Made by a program: the position numbers and the translations under genes | Assembly: GCA_937975705.1 (NCBI GenBank) | Contig: CALJTX010000050.1 | Coordinates: 1-19,775, forward strand | Reading direction: 5' to 3' | Length of the DNA stretch: 19,775 nucleotides | Source: an uncultured Flavobacteriia bacterium | GTDB lineage: Bacteria > Bacteroidota > Bacteroidia > Flavobacteriales_D > Crocinitomicaceae | Notes under the pieces: generated by a model | Told to the model about the DNA's origin: nothing | Databases searched by the model: none | Seen by the model: the letters and a program-made list of their open reading frames with translations, nothing else | Shown: positions 1-7,705 of the stretch, one piece after another | Numbering within the stretch: position 1 is the first letter of the stretch | Layout: each line of letters opens with the position of its first letter

Positions 1-296
1 TGAAAAACTTCAACAGACCTACATTCATTTTCGCGACCATCTTTTTTGTATTGCTCTTTGTTCCGAGTTTTGCTGCAGCCTGGGCGCAAGATGAAGGCAC
101 ACTAGGTACAAATTTGCTGGGGCAGGCTTTTGTAGCAATTTTTTATATACTGCGCTTTCCTACACATACGTTATTTTGGTCGTTCATTGCGAATGGTGGT
201 GTGTTCATGTTGTTTACAGGGATTTTTATCAATTGCATGTTTTATGGTTTGATAACCGAAAGGATTTTTTCGATTTTTAAATTGTGGAAAAAATGA
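1..296 (+). CDS. Small membrane protein, start codon cut by window edge
   Basis: The reading frame is open from base 3 (AAA AAC TTC...). Bases 1-2 are 'tg', so the start codon is almost certainly an NTG whose first base lies just outside the window; an internal TTG at 51 is less likely. The product would be 98 residues: M-KNFNRPTF, then a strongly hydrophobic segment ending near 'FAAAWAQDEG' that could be a signal peptide or membrane anchor. Further hydrophobic stretches follow at roughly residues 43-57 and 62-88, and the tail is basic (LWKK). No catalytic motif or known family was recognised. Its TGA stop overlaps the ATG of the next gene (ATGA), which suggests translational coupling with the secreted protein that follows. 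The call that it encodes a protein is fairly secure; its function is unknown. Confidence 0.7.
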   Translation, partial: KNFNRPTFIFATIFFVLLFVPSFAAAWAQDEGTLGTNLLGQAFVAIFYILRFPTHTLFWSFIANGGVFMLFTGIFINCMFYGLITERIFSIFKLWKK

Positions 297-1015
297 AACA
301 GCTGCTCGCTACACTCATCGGCCTATTGCTGTCGGCAAGTGCTTTTACAAGCTATGCCGGTGATGGATTTTCGTTGATCAAAATCGACAAGAATGCGGAA
401 GGATTTTTCGGTAATGACCGCGACGAGCTTAACGTTTTTTTGAGTCTTGAATTTGAGGTGAACCATCAAAAGATCAAAGCAACGGATGCTAAGACTTTGA
501 AGGTAAGGCCTCATAATGCGGGTTTTGATACTGTTTTGTTTTCATTTTTTTATCGAGATAGTATCCATAGAGGTGTGTTTATTTGCAAACTGAAGGGCAA
601 AGAAACCTACACAATTTCGCCCTGTACTTGTTGTGGACTATTTGCTATGGCTCCGTCAAAAAATGCAATGCGTGGCGATATCAAGTTTGTGAACAATTCG
701 AGTCTCAATTTTATTGCCGAGACAGGTGATGAATACCTTACTATTGAACCGAACAAAGAAACTAGCTTTATTCATTCTTCTATTTCAATGAATTGTGGAT
801 TTAGGCCAACAAAACTTTTTATAGCCGACCCTAGCTATGTTGATCCAAAATTTCTATACGAAAATTTGATGACGAAGTCTGAGGCTGAGCAAGATGAACT
901 TGAAAAGGAACAAGATGGACTGATTTTATTTTCTTTCAACTTCTTATTTCTACATCAGGAAAAATTGGTGGTGACGATTGACGCAACAGGGGAACACTTT
1001 GACATCAAACTTTGA
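293..1015 (+). CDS. Secreted protein of unknown function with Cys-rich loop
   Basis: This 240-residue product starts at ATG 293, which overlaps the preceding stop. An in-frame GTG at 284 would add only three residues before an otherwise typical signal peptide (MKQLLATLIGLLLSASAFTSYA, cleavage probably before GDGF). The mature part is predicted to be mostly beta-strand. It carries a compact Cys cluster in the motif SPCTCCGLF near residues 106-114, plus further Cys residues either side (FICKLKG, SMNCGF). These could form disulfides or a metal site in the periplasm or outside the cell. Near the C-terminus an acidic helix (SEAEQDELEKEQDG) precedes a final beta-rich stretch. I do not recognise the family. 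Location outside the cytoplasm is well supported; function is not. Confidence 0.75.
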   Translation: MKQLLATLIGLLLSASAFTSYAGDGFSLIKIDKNAEGFFGNDRDELNVFLSLEFEVNHQKIKATDAKTLKVRPHNAGFDTVLFSFFYRDSIHRGVFICKLKGKETYTISPCTCCGLFAMAPSKNAMRGDIKFVNNSSLNFIAETGDEYLTIEPNKETSFIHSSISMNCGFRPTKLFIADPSYVDPKFLYENLMTKSEAEQDELEKEQDGLILFSFNFLFLHQEKLVVTIDATGEHFDIKL

Positions 1016-1139
1016 TATGCTACGTTGTTGTAATTTCAAAGAAAAAATTTATTTCACAGCGGATTTAACACTTAAAAACTGAAAGAAACACGCAAATAAA
1101 AGAATACCATCGGATGTAGTTTTTTCCTAAATTAGGTAC

Positions 1140-1862
1140 ATGAAAATCAGCCATGTCAGTAAGCAAGCAATTTCGATCGGGGAGGAGATCAAGGCTTCAG
1201 AAATTCGAGATGCCGTGTTTAATCTTATCAAGGCGGATCATCCTGACTTTGATTTGGATTGTTACATCAGCATAGACGAGCTCAATCAGTACCGCAGACT
1301 TTACCTTACTTCTATTTATCAGCAGGAAAAAGGAGAATTAGCGGTTATCGTCAATGATGTAATGGCGGCCATTCAGAACAACTCAATTCTTACAGAAAAA
1401 ATTCAGGACGACGTCGATGAAGAACAGACTTTAGGGCAGAAAGTTGCAGATATAGTAGCCTCATTTGGAGGCAGTTGGACGTTTATCATCATTTTCTTTT
1501 CTTTTATTATGATTTGGATGCTGATCAATGTTTGGTTTTTGGCTACCAAACCATTCGATCCTTATCCATTTATCTTGTTGAACTTGATTTTATCCTGCCT
1601 CGCTGCCATTCAAGCGCCAATCATTATGATGAGCCAAAACAGGCAGGAGCAGAAAGACAGACTGCGCAGCGAACACGATTATAAAATCAACCTCAAAGCG
1701 GAGCTTGAGATCAATTTACTCAATGAAAAAATGGATCACCTCCTGATCCACCAGAATAAAAAACTTCTCGAAATCCAGGCTGTTCAAATAGATTATTTGG
1801 AAGATTTAATGAAAGAAATTAAACGCGCAAACACCGAGCGCATTCGAGATAAAAATCCATAA
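1140..1862 (+). CDS. DUF1003 family inner-membrane protein
   Basis: This 240-residue protein matches DUF1003 (PF06210) in its core. That core has the sequence TLGQKVADIVASFGGSW leading into a transmembrane helix (about 112-134), a short loop with KPFDPYPFILLN, a second helix (about 144-164) and then IMMSQNRQEQKDRLRSEHDY. The last segment is the typical DUF1003 'sQnRqaakDrlra..Dy..N..aE' signature. About 90 N-terminal residues precede the core and probably form a cytosolic regulatory region. The C-terminal 60 residues are charged, helical and likely coiled-coil. The biochemical role of DUF1003 proteins is not established. It is preceded by about 124 bases without a gene, so it probably has its own promoter. 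The family call is strong. Confidence 0.92.
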   Translation: MKISHVSKQAISIGEEIKASEIRDAVFNLIKADHPDFDLDCYISIDELNQYRRLYLTSIYQQEKGELAVIVNDVMAAIQNNSILTEKIQDDVDEEQTLGQKVADIVASFGGSWTFIIIFFSFIMIWMLINVWFLATKPFDPYPFILLNLILSCLAAIQAPIIMMSQNRQEQKDRLRSEHDYKINLKAELEINLLNEKMDHLLIHQNKKLLEIQAVQIDYLEDLMKEIKRANTERIRDKNP

Positions 1863-1943
1863 ATTAGTTGAACAAGATAAAGTGTATTGAGCCAAGATGT
1901 AATTTCATATGTTAGAAAACAGAATAAACATCGTTACTACCAC

Positions 1944-2411
1944 ATGAGTAAACTAATTTTCATTCTATTGACCTTTATTTTAGCTTCTTGCACTCAAACT
2001 TCGAGTCGCTGCGGTCACACCGATATCCCACGTTTCATCTTATTAAAGGAAAATCATATTACCCTTCAAAAAGGCGAGACCTTCAACATAAGTTTCAAGG
2101 CAAATGGTTCGCTGGGTTTTGGCATTTGCTGGATCAACGAGTTCAAGTGCAATACAGTCAATTTAGCAGGCCGTTGGTATAAAAGCAGTGAAAAAGAAAA
2201 GCAAGGCTATGTAGGGGCTGGAGGTACGGAATATTGGACTTTCAAAGGCAAAGAGTTGGGGATAGATACCATTAAGATCCGATCTTGCCCAACGGGGAAA
2301 AAGCAGAAAAGTTGTTCCGCCTTTCAAGAAGATTCCATCGCCTATAAAGAAGATTTAGAATTTGCTCCTCAAAAATACCATCGGGCCATAATAGTACGGG
2401 TGGTAGAGTAG
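1944..2411 (+). CDS. Chagasin-like (I42) cysteine-protease inhibitor lipoprotein
   Basis: I place the start at ATG 1944. The frame is open upstream to a TTG at 1887, but the ATG gives a clean lipoprotein signal with the lipobox LASC and Cys16 as lipidation site, so a 155-residue lipoprotein. The mature part resembles the chagasin/ICP fold. It has a strand-loop with KANGSLGFGICW, in place of the NPTTGY-x-W loop, then GYVGAGGTEYWTFKGKELG, very like the GxGG loop and following strand of chagasin, then IDTIKIRSCP, where the family has a strand leading to RPW. Family members insert three loops into papain-like active sites. Here the first and third loops are altered, and several Cys residues (Cys of CWINEFKC, SCP, KSC) suggest disulfides. 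The fold call is moderately strong; inhibition itself is inferred. Confidence 0.72.
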   Translation: MSKLIFILLTFILASCTQTSSRCGHTDIPRFILLKENHITLQKGETFNISFKANGSLGFGICWINEFKCNTVNLAGRWYKSSEKEKQGYVGAGGTEYWTFKGKELGIDTIKIRSCPTGKKQKSCSAFQEDSIAYKEDLEFAPQKYHRAIIVRVVE

Positions 2412-2483
2412 TGAATGGTTATTGATGTAAGAAAAGTCAAACTGAGTATAAATATTTAACAAATCTTCCATAAATTTATAGCT

Positions 2484-3050
2484 ATGGAAATTCTAGAAGG
2501 GCTTGACTCCCTGCTCAAAACATTTTGGTTTGTTGCTATCCCAAGTAGTCTTATTTTTATTATTCAGACAATCCTCACTTTTACAGGCGCTGATATCTCA
2601 GATGGTATAGATGCCGATTTTGACGGCGATTTATCCGGAACAGACGCTCCTTTTCAATTGTTTTCGTTAAGAAATCTTATCAATTTCTTGCTTGGTTTTA
2701 GCTGGACAGGCATTTCGTTTTATACCACTATCTCGAATAAAACCTTTTTGGTAGTACTCTCACTTGCGGTGGGCCTTCTATTTGTATACATGTTTTTTTA
2801 TGTCATTCAACAAGTGCATAAATTGGCTGAAAACAATTCGTTTTCGATACAAAACACGCTTGGCAAAAGCGCTGAGGTTTATCTTGCGATTCCTGCGCAA
2901 AAGCAAGGCAAGGGCAAAATAATGATCAGTATCAATGGTGCTTTTCATGAATTAGAAGCCATGACCGAAAACGACAGTATCGCTACAGGTGCTGTTGTCA
3001 AAGTAGTCCGCATAGAAAATAATAACCTCCTGATAGTAGAAACAATTTAA
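2484..3050 (+). CDS. NfeD-like membrane protein, partner of flotillin
   Basis: This 188-residue membrane protein has three hydrophobic helices (about 14-35, 60-79 and 85-108). An acidic loop with DADFDGD lies between the first two, as is common in YuaF/YqiJ-type NfeD proteins. After the helices comes a soluble C-terminal domain of about 70 residues (TLGKSAEVYLAIP... through ...VVKVVRIENNNLLIVE), whose pattern fits the beta-barrel OB fold of NfeD. Such proteins are encoded next to flotillins and act in membrane microdomains. The flotillin gene begins only 10 bases after this stop, which strongly supports the pairing. It is not the long serine-protease form of NfeD: no protease domain is present. 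Confidence 0.88.
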   Translation: MEILEGLDSLLKTFWFVAIPSSLIFIIQTILTFTGADISDGIDADFDGDLSGTDAPFQLFSLRNLINFLLGFSWTGISFYTTISNKTFLVVLSLAVGLLFVYMFFYVIQQVHKLAENNSFSIQNTLGKSAEVYLAIPAQKQGKGKIMISINGAFHELEAMTENDSIATGAVVKVVRIENNNLLIVETI

Positions 3051-3060
3051 TCTCCCTCAA

Positions 3061-4560
3061 ATGACCCCTATTATTCTTATTGTAGTTGCAGCAATCGTTC
3101 TTTTTGTAACCATTACTGCACTCATTTCTCGCTACAAACGATGTCCTTCAGATAAAATTCTCGTGATATATGGCCGAACGGGAGGTACTTCTGCCAAATG
3201 TGTACATGGTGGAGGTGCATTTATCTGGCCTGTTATTCAAGATTTTGCATTTTTAGATTTAAAGCCACTTTCTATCGAAGCAAACCTCACCAATGCACTT
3301 AGCCGTCAGAATATCAGAGTAGACGTTCCATGTCGTTTTACTATTGCCATTTCTACAGAAACAGACAGCATGAATACCGCTGCCGAAAGGTTGTTAGGCT
3401 TGTCTTCTGAGCAAATTCAAGAATTAGCCAAAGACATCCTTTTTGGTCAGCTGCGTTTGGTTATCGCCACCATGACCATTGAAGAGATCAACTCTGACCG
3501 CGATAAATTCCTAGACAACATTTCTAAAAATGTCGATAGCGAGCTCAAGAAAATTGGATTAAAACTCATTAATGTCAATGTTACCGACATCAAAGACGAA
3601 TCTGGTTACATCGAGGCTTTGGGTAAAGAGGCAGCAGCAAAAGCCATCAACGAAGCCAAAATTAGTGTAGCTGAACAAGAAAAAATTGGAGAGACAGGTA
3701 AAGCACTTGCCGACCGTGAAAAAGACACCCAAATTGCTGAAACGCACCGCGACCGCGATGTCAAAATAGCCATTACCCAAAAGGACAAAGAAATTAGCAT
3801 TGCTACAGCCGTGAAAGACGAAACGATCGGTAAAGCTGAGGCGCAACGCGAAACACGTGTCAAAACTTCAGAGGCAAATGCAGTAGCTATTCAAGGAGAA
3901 AACGAAGCGAAAATTGCCATTGCGCAATCTGAAGCCAATCGCCGAGAAAAAGAAGCTGAGGCTTTGCGTACGGCCTTGGCATCTGAAAAAGTACAACAGG
4001 CAAAAGCTTTGGAAGAATCTTATTTAGCTGAACAAAAGGCAGAATTAGCACGTTCGGAAAGAGAGCGCTCTACTCAAATCGCTAATATCGTTGTACCGGC
4101 AGAAATTGCCAAACAACGCGCTATTATAGAAGCGCAAGCTGCAGCCGAAACCATCCGCGAAAATGCAAAAGGTGAAGCAGATGCTATTTTTGCCCGTATG
4201 GAAGCCGAAGCCAAAGGTTTGTTTGAAATCCTGACCAAGCAAGCAGAGGGCTACAAAGAAGTAGTAGCCGCCGCTGGTGGAGACCCAAGCAATGCCTTCC
4301 AACTTCTTTTAATTGAAAAATTACCTGAATTGGTAAGAACGCAAGTAGAAGCCGTTAAAAATATTAAAATCGATAAAATCACCGTTTGGGATTCAGGCAG
4401 CGGACAAAACGAAAACGGCAATTCATCAACTGCCAATTTTGTTTCTGGCATGATGAAAACTGTTCCACCCCTCAACGACCTTTTTAACATGGCTGGTCTG
4501 AATTTACCTTCCTATCTGAAAGGCGCTGATGAACAAACTGAAAACAAGATTGAGGAGTAA
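3061..4560 (+). CDS. Flotillin-family SPFH protein
   Basis: This 499-residue product has the full flotillin layout. It begins with an N-terminal hydrophobic anchor (about 3-23), followed by YGRTGG and KCVHGGGAFIWP, which open the SPFH/PHB domain (to about residue 195) with features such as LGLSSEQIQELAKDILFGQLR and TIEEINSDRDKF. A long Ala/Glu/Lys-rich coiled coil runs from about 195 to 395 (repeats such as EAKIAIAQSEANRREKEAEA). The end carries the conserved stretch FQLLLIEKLPELV and KIDKITVWDSG. Flotillins oligomerise on the inner face of the cytoplasmic membrane and organise microdomains. The length matches the usual value of about 500. It is encoded between an NfeD-like gene and an exported DUF6794-like protein gene that begins 2 bases after its stop. 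The family call is very secure; I leave the symbol blank because floA and floT cannot be told apart here. Confidence 0.95.
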   Translation: MTPIILIVVAAIVLFVTITALISRYKRCPSDKILVIYGRTGGTSAKCVHGGGAFIWPVIQDFAFLDLKPLSIEANLTNALSRQNIRVDVPCRFTIAISTETDSMNTAAERLLGLSSEQIQELAKDILFGQLRLVIATMTIEEINSDRDKFLDNISKNVDSELKKIGLKLINVNVTDIKDESGYIEALGKEAAAKAINEAKISVAEQEKIGETGKALADREKDTQIAETHRDRDVKIAITQKDKEISIATAVKDETIGKAEAQRETRVKTSEANAVAIQGENEAKIAIAQSEANRREKEAEALRTALASEKVQQAKALEESYLAEQKAELARSERERSTQIANIVVPAEIAKQRAIIEAQAAAETIRENAKGEADAIFARMEAEAKGLFEILTKQAEGYKEVVAAAGGDPSNAFQLLLIEKLPELVRTQVEAVKNIKIDKITVWDSGSGQNENGNSSTANFVSGMMKTVPPLNDLFNMAGLNLPSYLKGADEQTENKIEE

Positions 4561-4562
4561 GT

Positions 4563-5360
4563 ATGTATTTGGGGCACCTTAAATTCCACAACCTATTCTA
4601 TATCCTCCTTTTCTTTTTGACAGCGCATACTGCGTTTGGTCAACGGGTTCAAAAACCTAAAAATATCAATGAGGCACTTGTCATTTTGAAGCTGGAATGT
4701 CCGGATAGTTTAAAAGCGAAGATTTGCAAAACTCCCAACGACTCGCTTTTTGATATTTGCTACCCAAATGGTGGTGATTTGGTACTGCTTTACGACTGGA
4801 CCGACGTCAAATATGGCACCTCTCGAATAGAAAAGTACTTTGCAAAAAACGGAATTGACTACTATAACCACATGGCAAATGTGCTGTTATTGGCATTCAA
4901 AAAAACGCTGCTCAACGAGCCATATACGGAAAGCGAACTGCTGAAACCCTACCAAGCAATTGAATACAAATGGGCGCAAGAAGACAGCATTCGCTTCACC
5001 ACAGACAGCCTACGAGGGCAGTACATCCCAAAAGACCTCGAAGACTGTTTCAAGCAAATTGATTCATTTTGGTCCGACTCCATTAAAAATGAAGTCAAGC
5101 AATGGACAGAGAACCAATTTATCGGCAGAGCCCATATGGGTTTCGGCATGTGGATGCGCAACAATTGGCAACTTTGGGCCGGAAGTAGGCTTTCTACATA
5201 CTTCAGAGCAATGGGAATTTACCATCCCGACGACATGTCCGGAATCATTTTAACGAGCTATCATCGGTATTTGAACGGCCAAGATATCGCTCTCGAAGCA
5301 CAAATCAAATCGTATCAAGACTACTGGAAAAAGGTGAGTGAGGAGAAGGAAAAAGATTGA
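4563..5360 (+). CDS. Exported DUF6794-like protein in the flotillin operon
   Basis: The 265-residue product begins 2 bases after the flotillin stop, so the two are very probably co-transcribed. Residues 1-26 form a signal peptide ending in TAFGQ, so the mature protein is exported. The N-terminal part contains a helix-rich motif (KNINEALVILK). The C-terminal third carries a conserved-looking block, HMGFGMWMRNNWQLW, GSRLSTYFRAMGIYHPDDMS and GIILTSYHRYLNGQDI. This resembles the DUF6794 domain found in Bacteroidota proteins, usually written as 'GmwiRNnWgLW...s.La.yF...Gi.HPDDMS.iIL..yhr.Lng'. The biochemical role of that domain is not known to me. The linkage to NfeD and flotillin suggests an envelope role, but that is inference from position only. 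Confidence 0.78.
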   Translation: MYLGHLKFHNLFYILLFFLTAHTAFGQRVQKPKNINEALVILKLECPDSLKAKICKTPNDSLFDICYPNGGDLVLLYDWTDVKYGTSRIEKYFAKNGIDYYNHMANVLLLAFKKTLLNEPYTESELLKPYQAIEYKWAQEDSIRFTTDSLRGQYIPKDLEDCFKQIDSFWSDSIKNEVKQWTENQFIGRAHMGFGMWMRNNWQLWAGSRLSTYFRAMGIYHPDDMSGIILTSYHRYLNGQDIALEAQIKSYQDYWKKVSEEKEKD

Positions 5361-5392
5361 AAGTGAGGAAATGCACAAACAATTAGATTGAA

Positions 5393-5538
5393 ATGACCCT
5401 TACCAAGATCAATTATAAAGCATGGGGTTTCGTTGTGATAGTTCGTTGACATTTTTTGACGATAAAAACAATCTTGTTCAAATTGAATTTGAGGCCAAAA
5501 CACCCTGGACAATCGAAAGTGAATTGGAAAGTGAGTGA
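5393..5538 (+). pseudogene. Possible decayed small gene in intergenic gap
   Basis: The 190-base gap after the DUF6794-like gene contains two short coding-like stretches in different frames. ATG 5393 gives MTLTKINYKAWGFVVIVR then a stop at 5447. A second frame open from ATG 5422 to a TGA at 5536 reads ...SLTFFDDKNNLVQIEF and then KTPWTIESELESE. The second stretch has protein-like composition, and one single-base indel around 5437-5450 would join the two. This could be the remnant of a gene or an unrelated chance pair. I recognise no family. Confidence 0.25.
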
Positions 5539-5552
5539 ACATGAATTGACAA

Positions 5553-6122
5553 ATGCTTATGACCCGAAAAACACATCGAAATATTTTCTTTTTGCTGCTG
5601 GCCGCCTTCTTATTGATAATTTTCAGCCCCTTAGATTATGTAAGCCTAGCTAGTGCTTTTATACATTTTTGGCTGACGTTTTTATATGGCGTTTTAATTT
5701 TCATCTACTATTCCGACATAAAAAAACTTAGAAAAAGACGTGTAATTGCTTCTGTTATAAGTCTACCAATTGTTGCGTTGTTTTCACTATACATTTATGT
5801 AGTGAGTCCGAATAATGAAGTAGAAATAACCCGTGTGCCGAATAGCAAAATGATCATTACCAATCAATTTTACACTGTGTTCTTTGCAGGAAACCCCAGA
5901 ATGGAGCTTATAATGGGTTATCCAATCTTGTTCAAGCAACTCATTTGGCGGGTCAATTTATATACTAAATATGGCGAGGGTGAGAATGAAGCGTCGTTAG
6001 CTAAATATCAATTGCCAAAAGGAATAAAAGCCGCTGATTTCGGATTGTACATTTTAGAAAAGGAGCACTATTTATTGGATGACAGGAAGAATAAGGTTTA
6101 CAAGATCAAAAAGAAAGTGTAG
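5553..6122 (+). CDS. Membrane protein of unknown function
   Basis: This 189-residue product starts at ATG 5553, or at the second ATG 5559 (MTRKTHRN). After a basic N-terminus there are three or four hydrophobic segments: about 11-26, 33-53 and, after the basic cytosolic loop DIKKLRKRR, about 63-83. A C-terminal soluble part of about 100 residues follows, with mixed strands and a basic tail (KNKVYKIKKKV). By the positive-inside rule the KKLRKRR loop should be cytoplasmic, which would put the C-terminal domain outside. No known domain was recognised. No neighbour gene is close enough to imply a strict operon; about 90 bases separate it from the next gene. Confidence 0.68.
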   Translation: MLMTRKTHRNIFFLLLAAFLLIIFSPLDYVSLASAFIHFWLTFLYGVLIFIYYSDIKKLRKRRVIASVISLPIVALFSLYIYVVSPNNEVEITRVPNSKMIITNQFYTVFFAGNPRMELIMGYPILFKQLIWRVNLYTKYGEGENEASLAKYQLPKGIKAADFGLYILEKEHYLLDDRKNKVYKIKKKV

Positions 6123-6210
6123 TCAATTAAATGTTGGGTCTTTGCATGACCATCATTGAATACTACCCTTTTTTGGTACAGCATACGTTTTGTATCTATA
6201 TTCTGAAATC

Positions 6211-7605
6211 ATGAAGATACTTTTATTCGTTGTTGTAAGCGTTTTGGGAAAAGCGTTCGCACAAAATAGCTACACCATTCAAAAAGAAGCAAAAATCTAC
6301 GACCTGCCTGGTGGAGATTTCCTCACTGCTAAACACATCAATAACAAAACCCATTTAACTCATATTGGCCAAACGGGCAACGTGATTTGGGAAGACTCAC
6401 TTGCTTTTCAAATCAATTTAGACACCACCTATTTTAGTTGGATTGCGGGCTTCAAGAATAGCACAGAGTATATTGTCGCCATGATGAGTGACCTGACTCC
6501 CAATACATTTCCATGGATTGGAAACGATAATGATACATTGGTTTATCAATTTTCAAAATTGAATTTATCTACACACCAATTCACAGCTCATCTCATTGAC
6601 ACCTTCCAAACACAAGGCATTACAAGGCCAATTGAGTTTTCTGAAAATGCGATCATACTGACACCCGCAAATCAAACACCTGGAGTTTCACCATTATTGA
6701 ATCTTGCTAGTATCTCATTGGATCCAACTATGCTTTTGACGCCAATTGCTCCAACAAATGCTGTGGTCATTTCTCCTGCGGCATGGAGTCCTTGCCATTT
6801 TGATGACACCATTTATATGCATCAAAGTCAAGAGTTCTTGCACACAATTGGCAAATACAATGCTAATTTTGATTTACTCCAAGAGAATTTTGCGGAAATT
6901 ACCACTGGCGAAGATATAGACCGCGCGTTTTATCAAAAACCTATCAGTTTTGATAGCCTTTTGGTCTTTACACAAGGAACAACATCTGGCAATCCGTATA
7001 CTGAGTGGCGCATGGATTGGCGAAAAATGGATCTAACTGAGATCAATCATGCAACATTTCCTTCGCCGATTATTCCCAATACAACATGGAATTATAGAAC
7101 ATCTTTTGATAAAATAGCGGTCGATAAAACGACTAAAACGATTATGGTTTTAGCCAATGAGGAGGGTGCAGATAATATTAATTTGATTCAAAAAATATTT
7201 ATTTATGATTACAGCTTCAATTTTCTTTGTGAAATCCCGATTACTTTAGGAAAGAAGAGCAGCAACACATTAATTGAGTTGAATAACCGAGTTTATTTAA
7301 AAACCGTCAACTTCACCAATTCAGAATTAATTCTTGTTACCTGCGAAATGGCAGATATCATCGAAAATATATATGAAAGTGAGTTATGGGTTTATCCGAA
7401 TCCTACAGCGGACATGCTTTACTTTGAGGTCCAAGGAACTGAAGAGCTCCAATCGGTTGCACTTTTCGATTTGAACGGGAAGCAAAAAGATGTTGTATTG
7501 GTTGCAAGTTCAATGGATATGAAAGAGGTGCCCTCTGGAATTTATATTGCTGAGGTTCTGTTTACATCGGGGAGAAAGCAAACTATTCGGGTTGTTAAGG
7601 AGTAG
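6211..7605 (+). CDS. Secreted protein with T9SS type A sorting domain
   Basis: I start this at ATG 6211 (MKILLFVVVSVLGKAFAQ, a clean signal peptide) rather than at the in-frame TTG 6190, giving 464 residues. The final 75 residues are a textbook type IX secretion C-terminal domain of type A. They begin ELWVYPNPTADMLYFEV, continue with VALFDLNGKQ and VPSGIYIAEV, and end in a basic strand (KQTIRVVKE). The protein is therefore expected to cross the outer membrane through the T9SS and be released or attached to the surface. The roughly 370-residue passenger is rich in beta-strand and Trp/Thr/Asn with weakly recurring strand pairs, compatible with a propeller-like fold, but I see no enzyme motif. 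The sorting-domain call is strong; the passenger function is unknown. Confidence 0.9.
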   Translation: MKILLFVVVSVLGKAFAQNSYTIQKEAKIYDLPGGDFLTAKHINNKTHLTHIGQTGNVIWEDSLAFQINLDTTYFSWIAGFKNSTEYIVAMMSDLTPNTFPWIGNDNDTLVYQFSKLNLSTHQFTAHLIDTFQTQGITRPIEFSENAIILTPANQTPGVSPLLNLASISLDPTMLLTPIAPTNAVVISPAAWSPCHFDDTIYMHQSQEFLHTIGKYNANFDLLQENFAEITTGEDIDRAFYQKPISFDSLLVFTQGTTSGNPYTEWRMDWRKMDLTEINHATFPSPIIPNTTWNYRTSFDKIAVDKTTKTIMVLANEEGADNINLIQKIFIYDYSFNFLCEIPITLGKKSSNTLIELNNRVYLKTVNFTNSELILVTCEMADIIENIYESELWVYPNPTADMLYFEVQGTEELQSVALFDLNGKQKDVVLVASSMDMKEVPSGIYIAEVLFTSGRKQTIRVVKE

Positions 7606-7659
7606 CAATTCACTTCCAATTTATTATAAAAGGGTAAAATTCATAAGGGTAAGTAAAGA

Positions 7660-7677
7660 AATCATTTTGAAATGATT
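7660..7677. repeat. Perfect 18-base palindrome upstream of 7706
   Basis: The arms AATCATTT (7660-7667) and AAATGATT (7670-7677) are perfect reverse complements around the centre TG. No T-run follows, so it is not a classical terminator. It lies 28 bases before the ATG at 7706 and overlaps a partial -7-like box (TAGCTTTA, 7677-7684). A repressor-binding site is therefore a reasonable guess. Just upstream is a short direct repeat (AAGGGTAA at 7630-7637 and again at 7645-7652). Confidence 0.4.
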
Positions 7678-7705
7678 AGCTTTAGATTGACCAAAATATA
7701 ATAAA

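Noticed and set aside
1126..1136. CCTAA-A-TTAGG inverted repeat just ahead of the DUF1003 start
   Set aside because: The arms are only 5 bases in A/T-rich DNA and no convincing -7/-33 pair accompanies them, so it was not listed as an operator.
1887..1943. Upstream TTG start for the chagasin-like protein
   Set aside because: The extension is polar and would hide the lipoprotein signal; ATG 1944 gives a perfect lipobox. The same reasoning moved starts from 6190 to 6211 and from 16766 to 16802.
3559..3863. Minus-strand frames within the flotillin gene
   Set aside because: They mirror the repetitive Ala/Glu/Lys coiled-coil codons; the plus-strand protein is clearly real.
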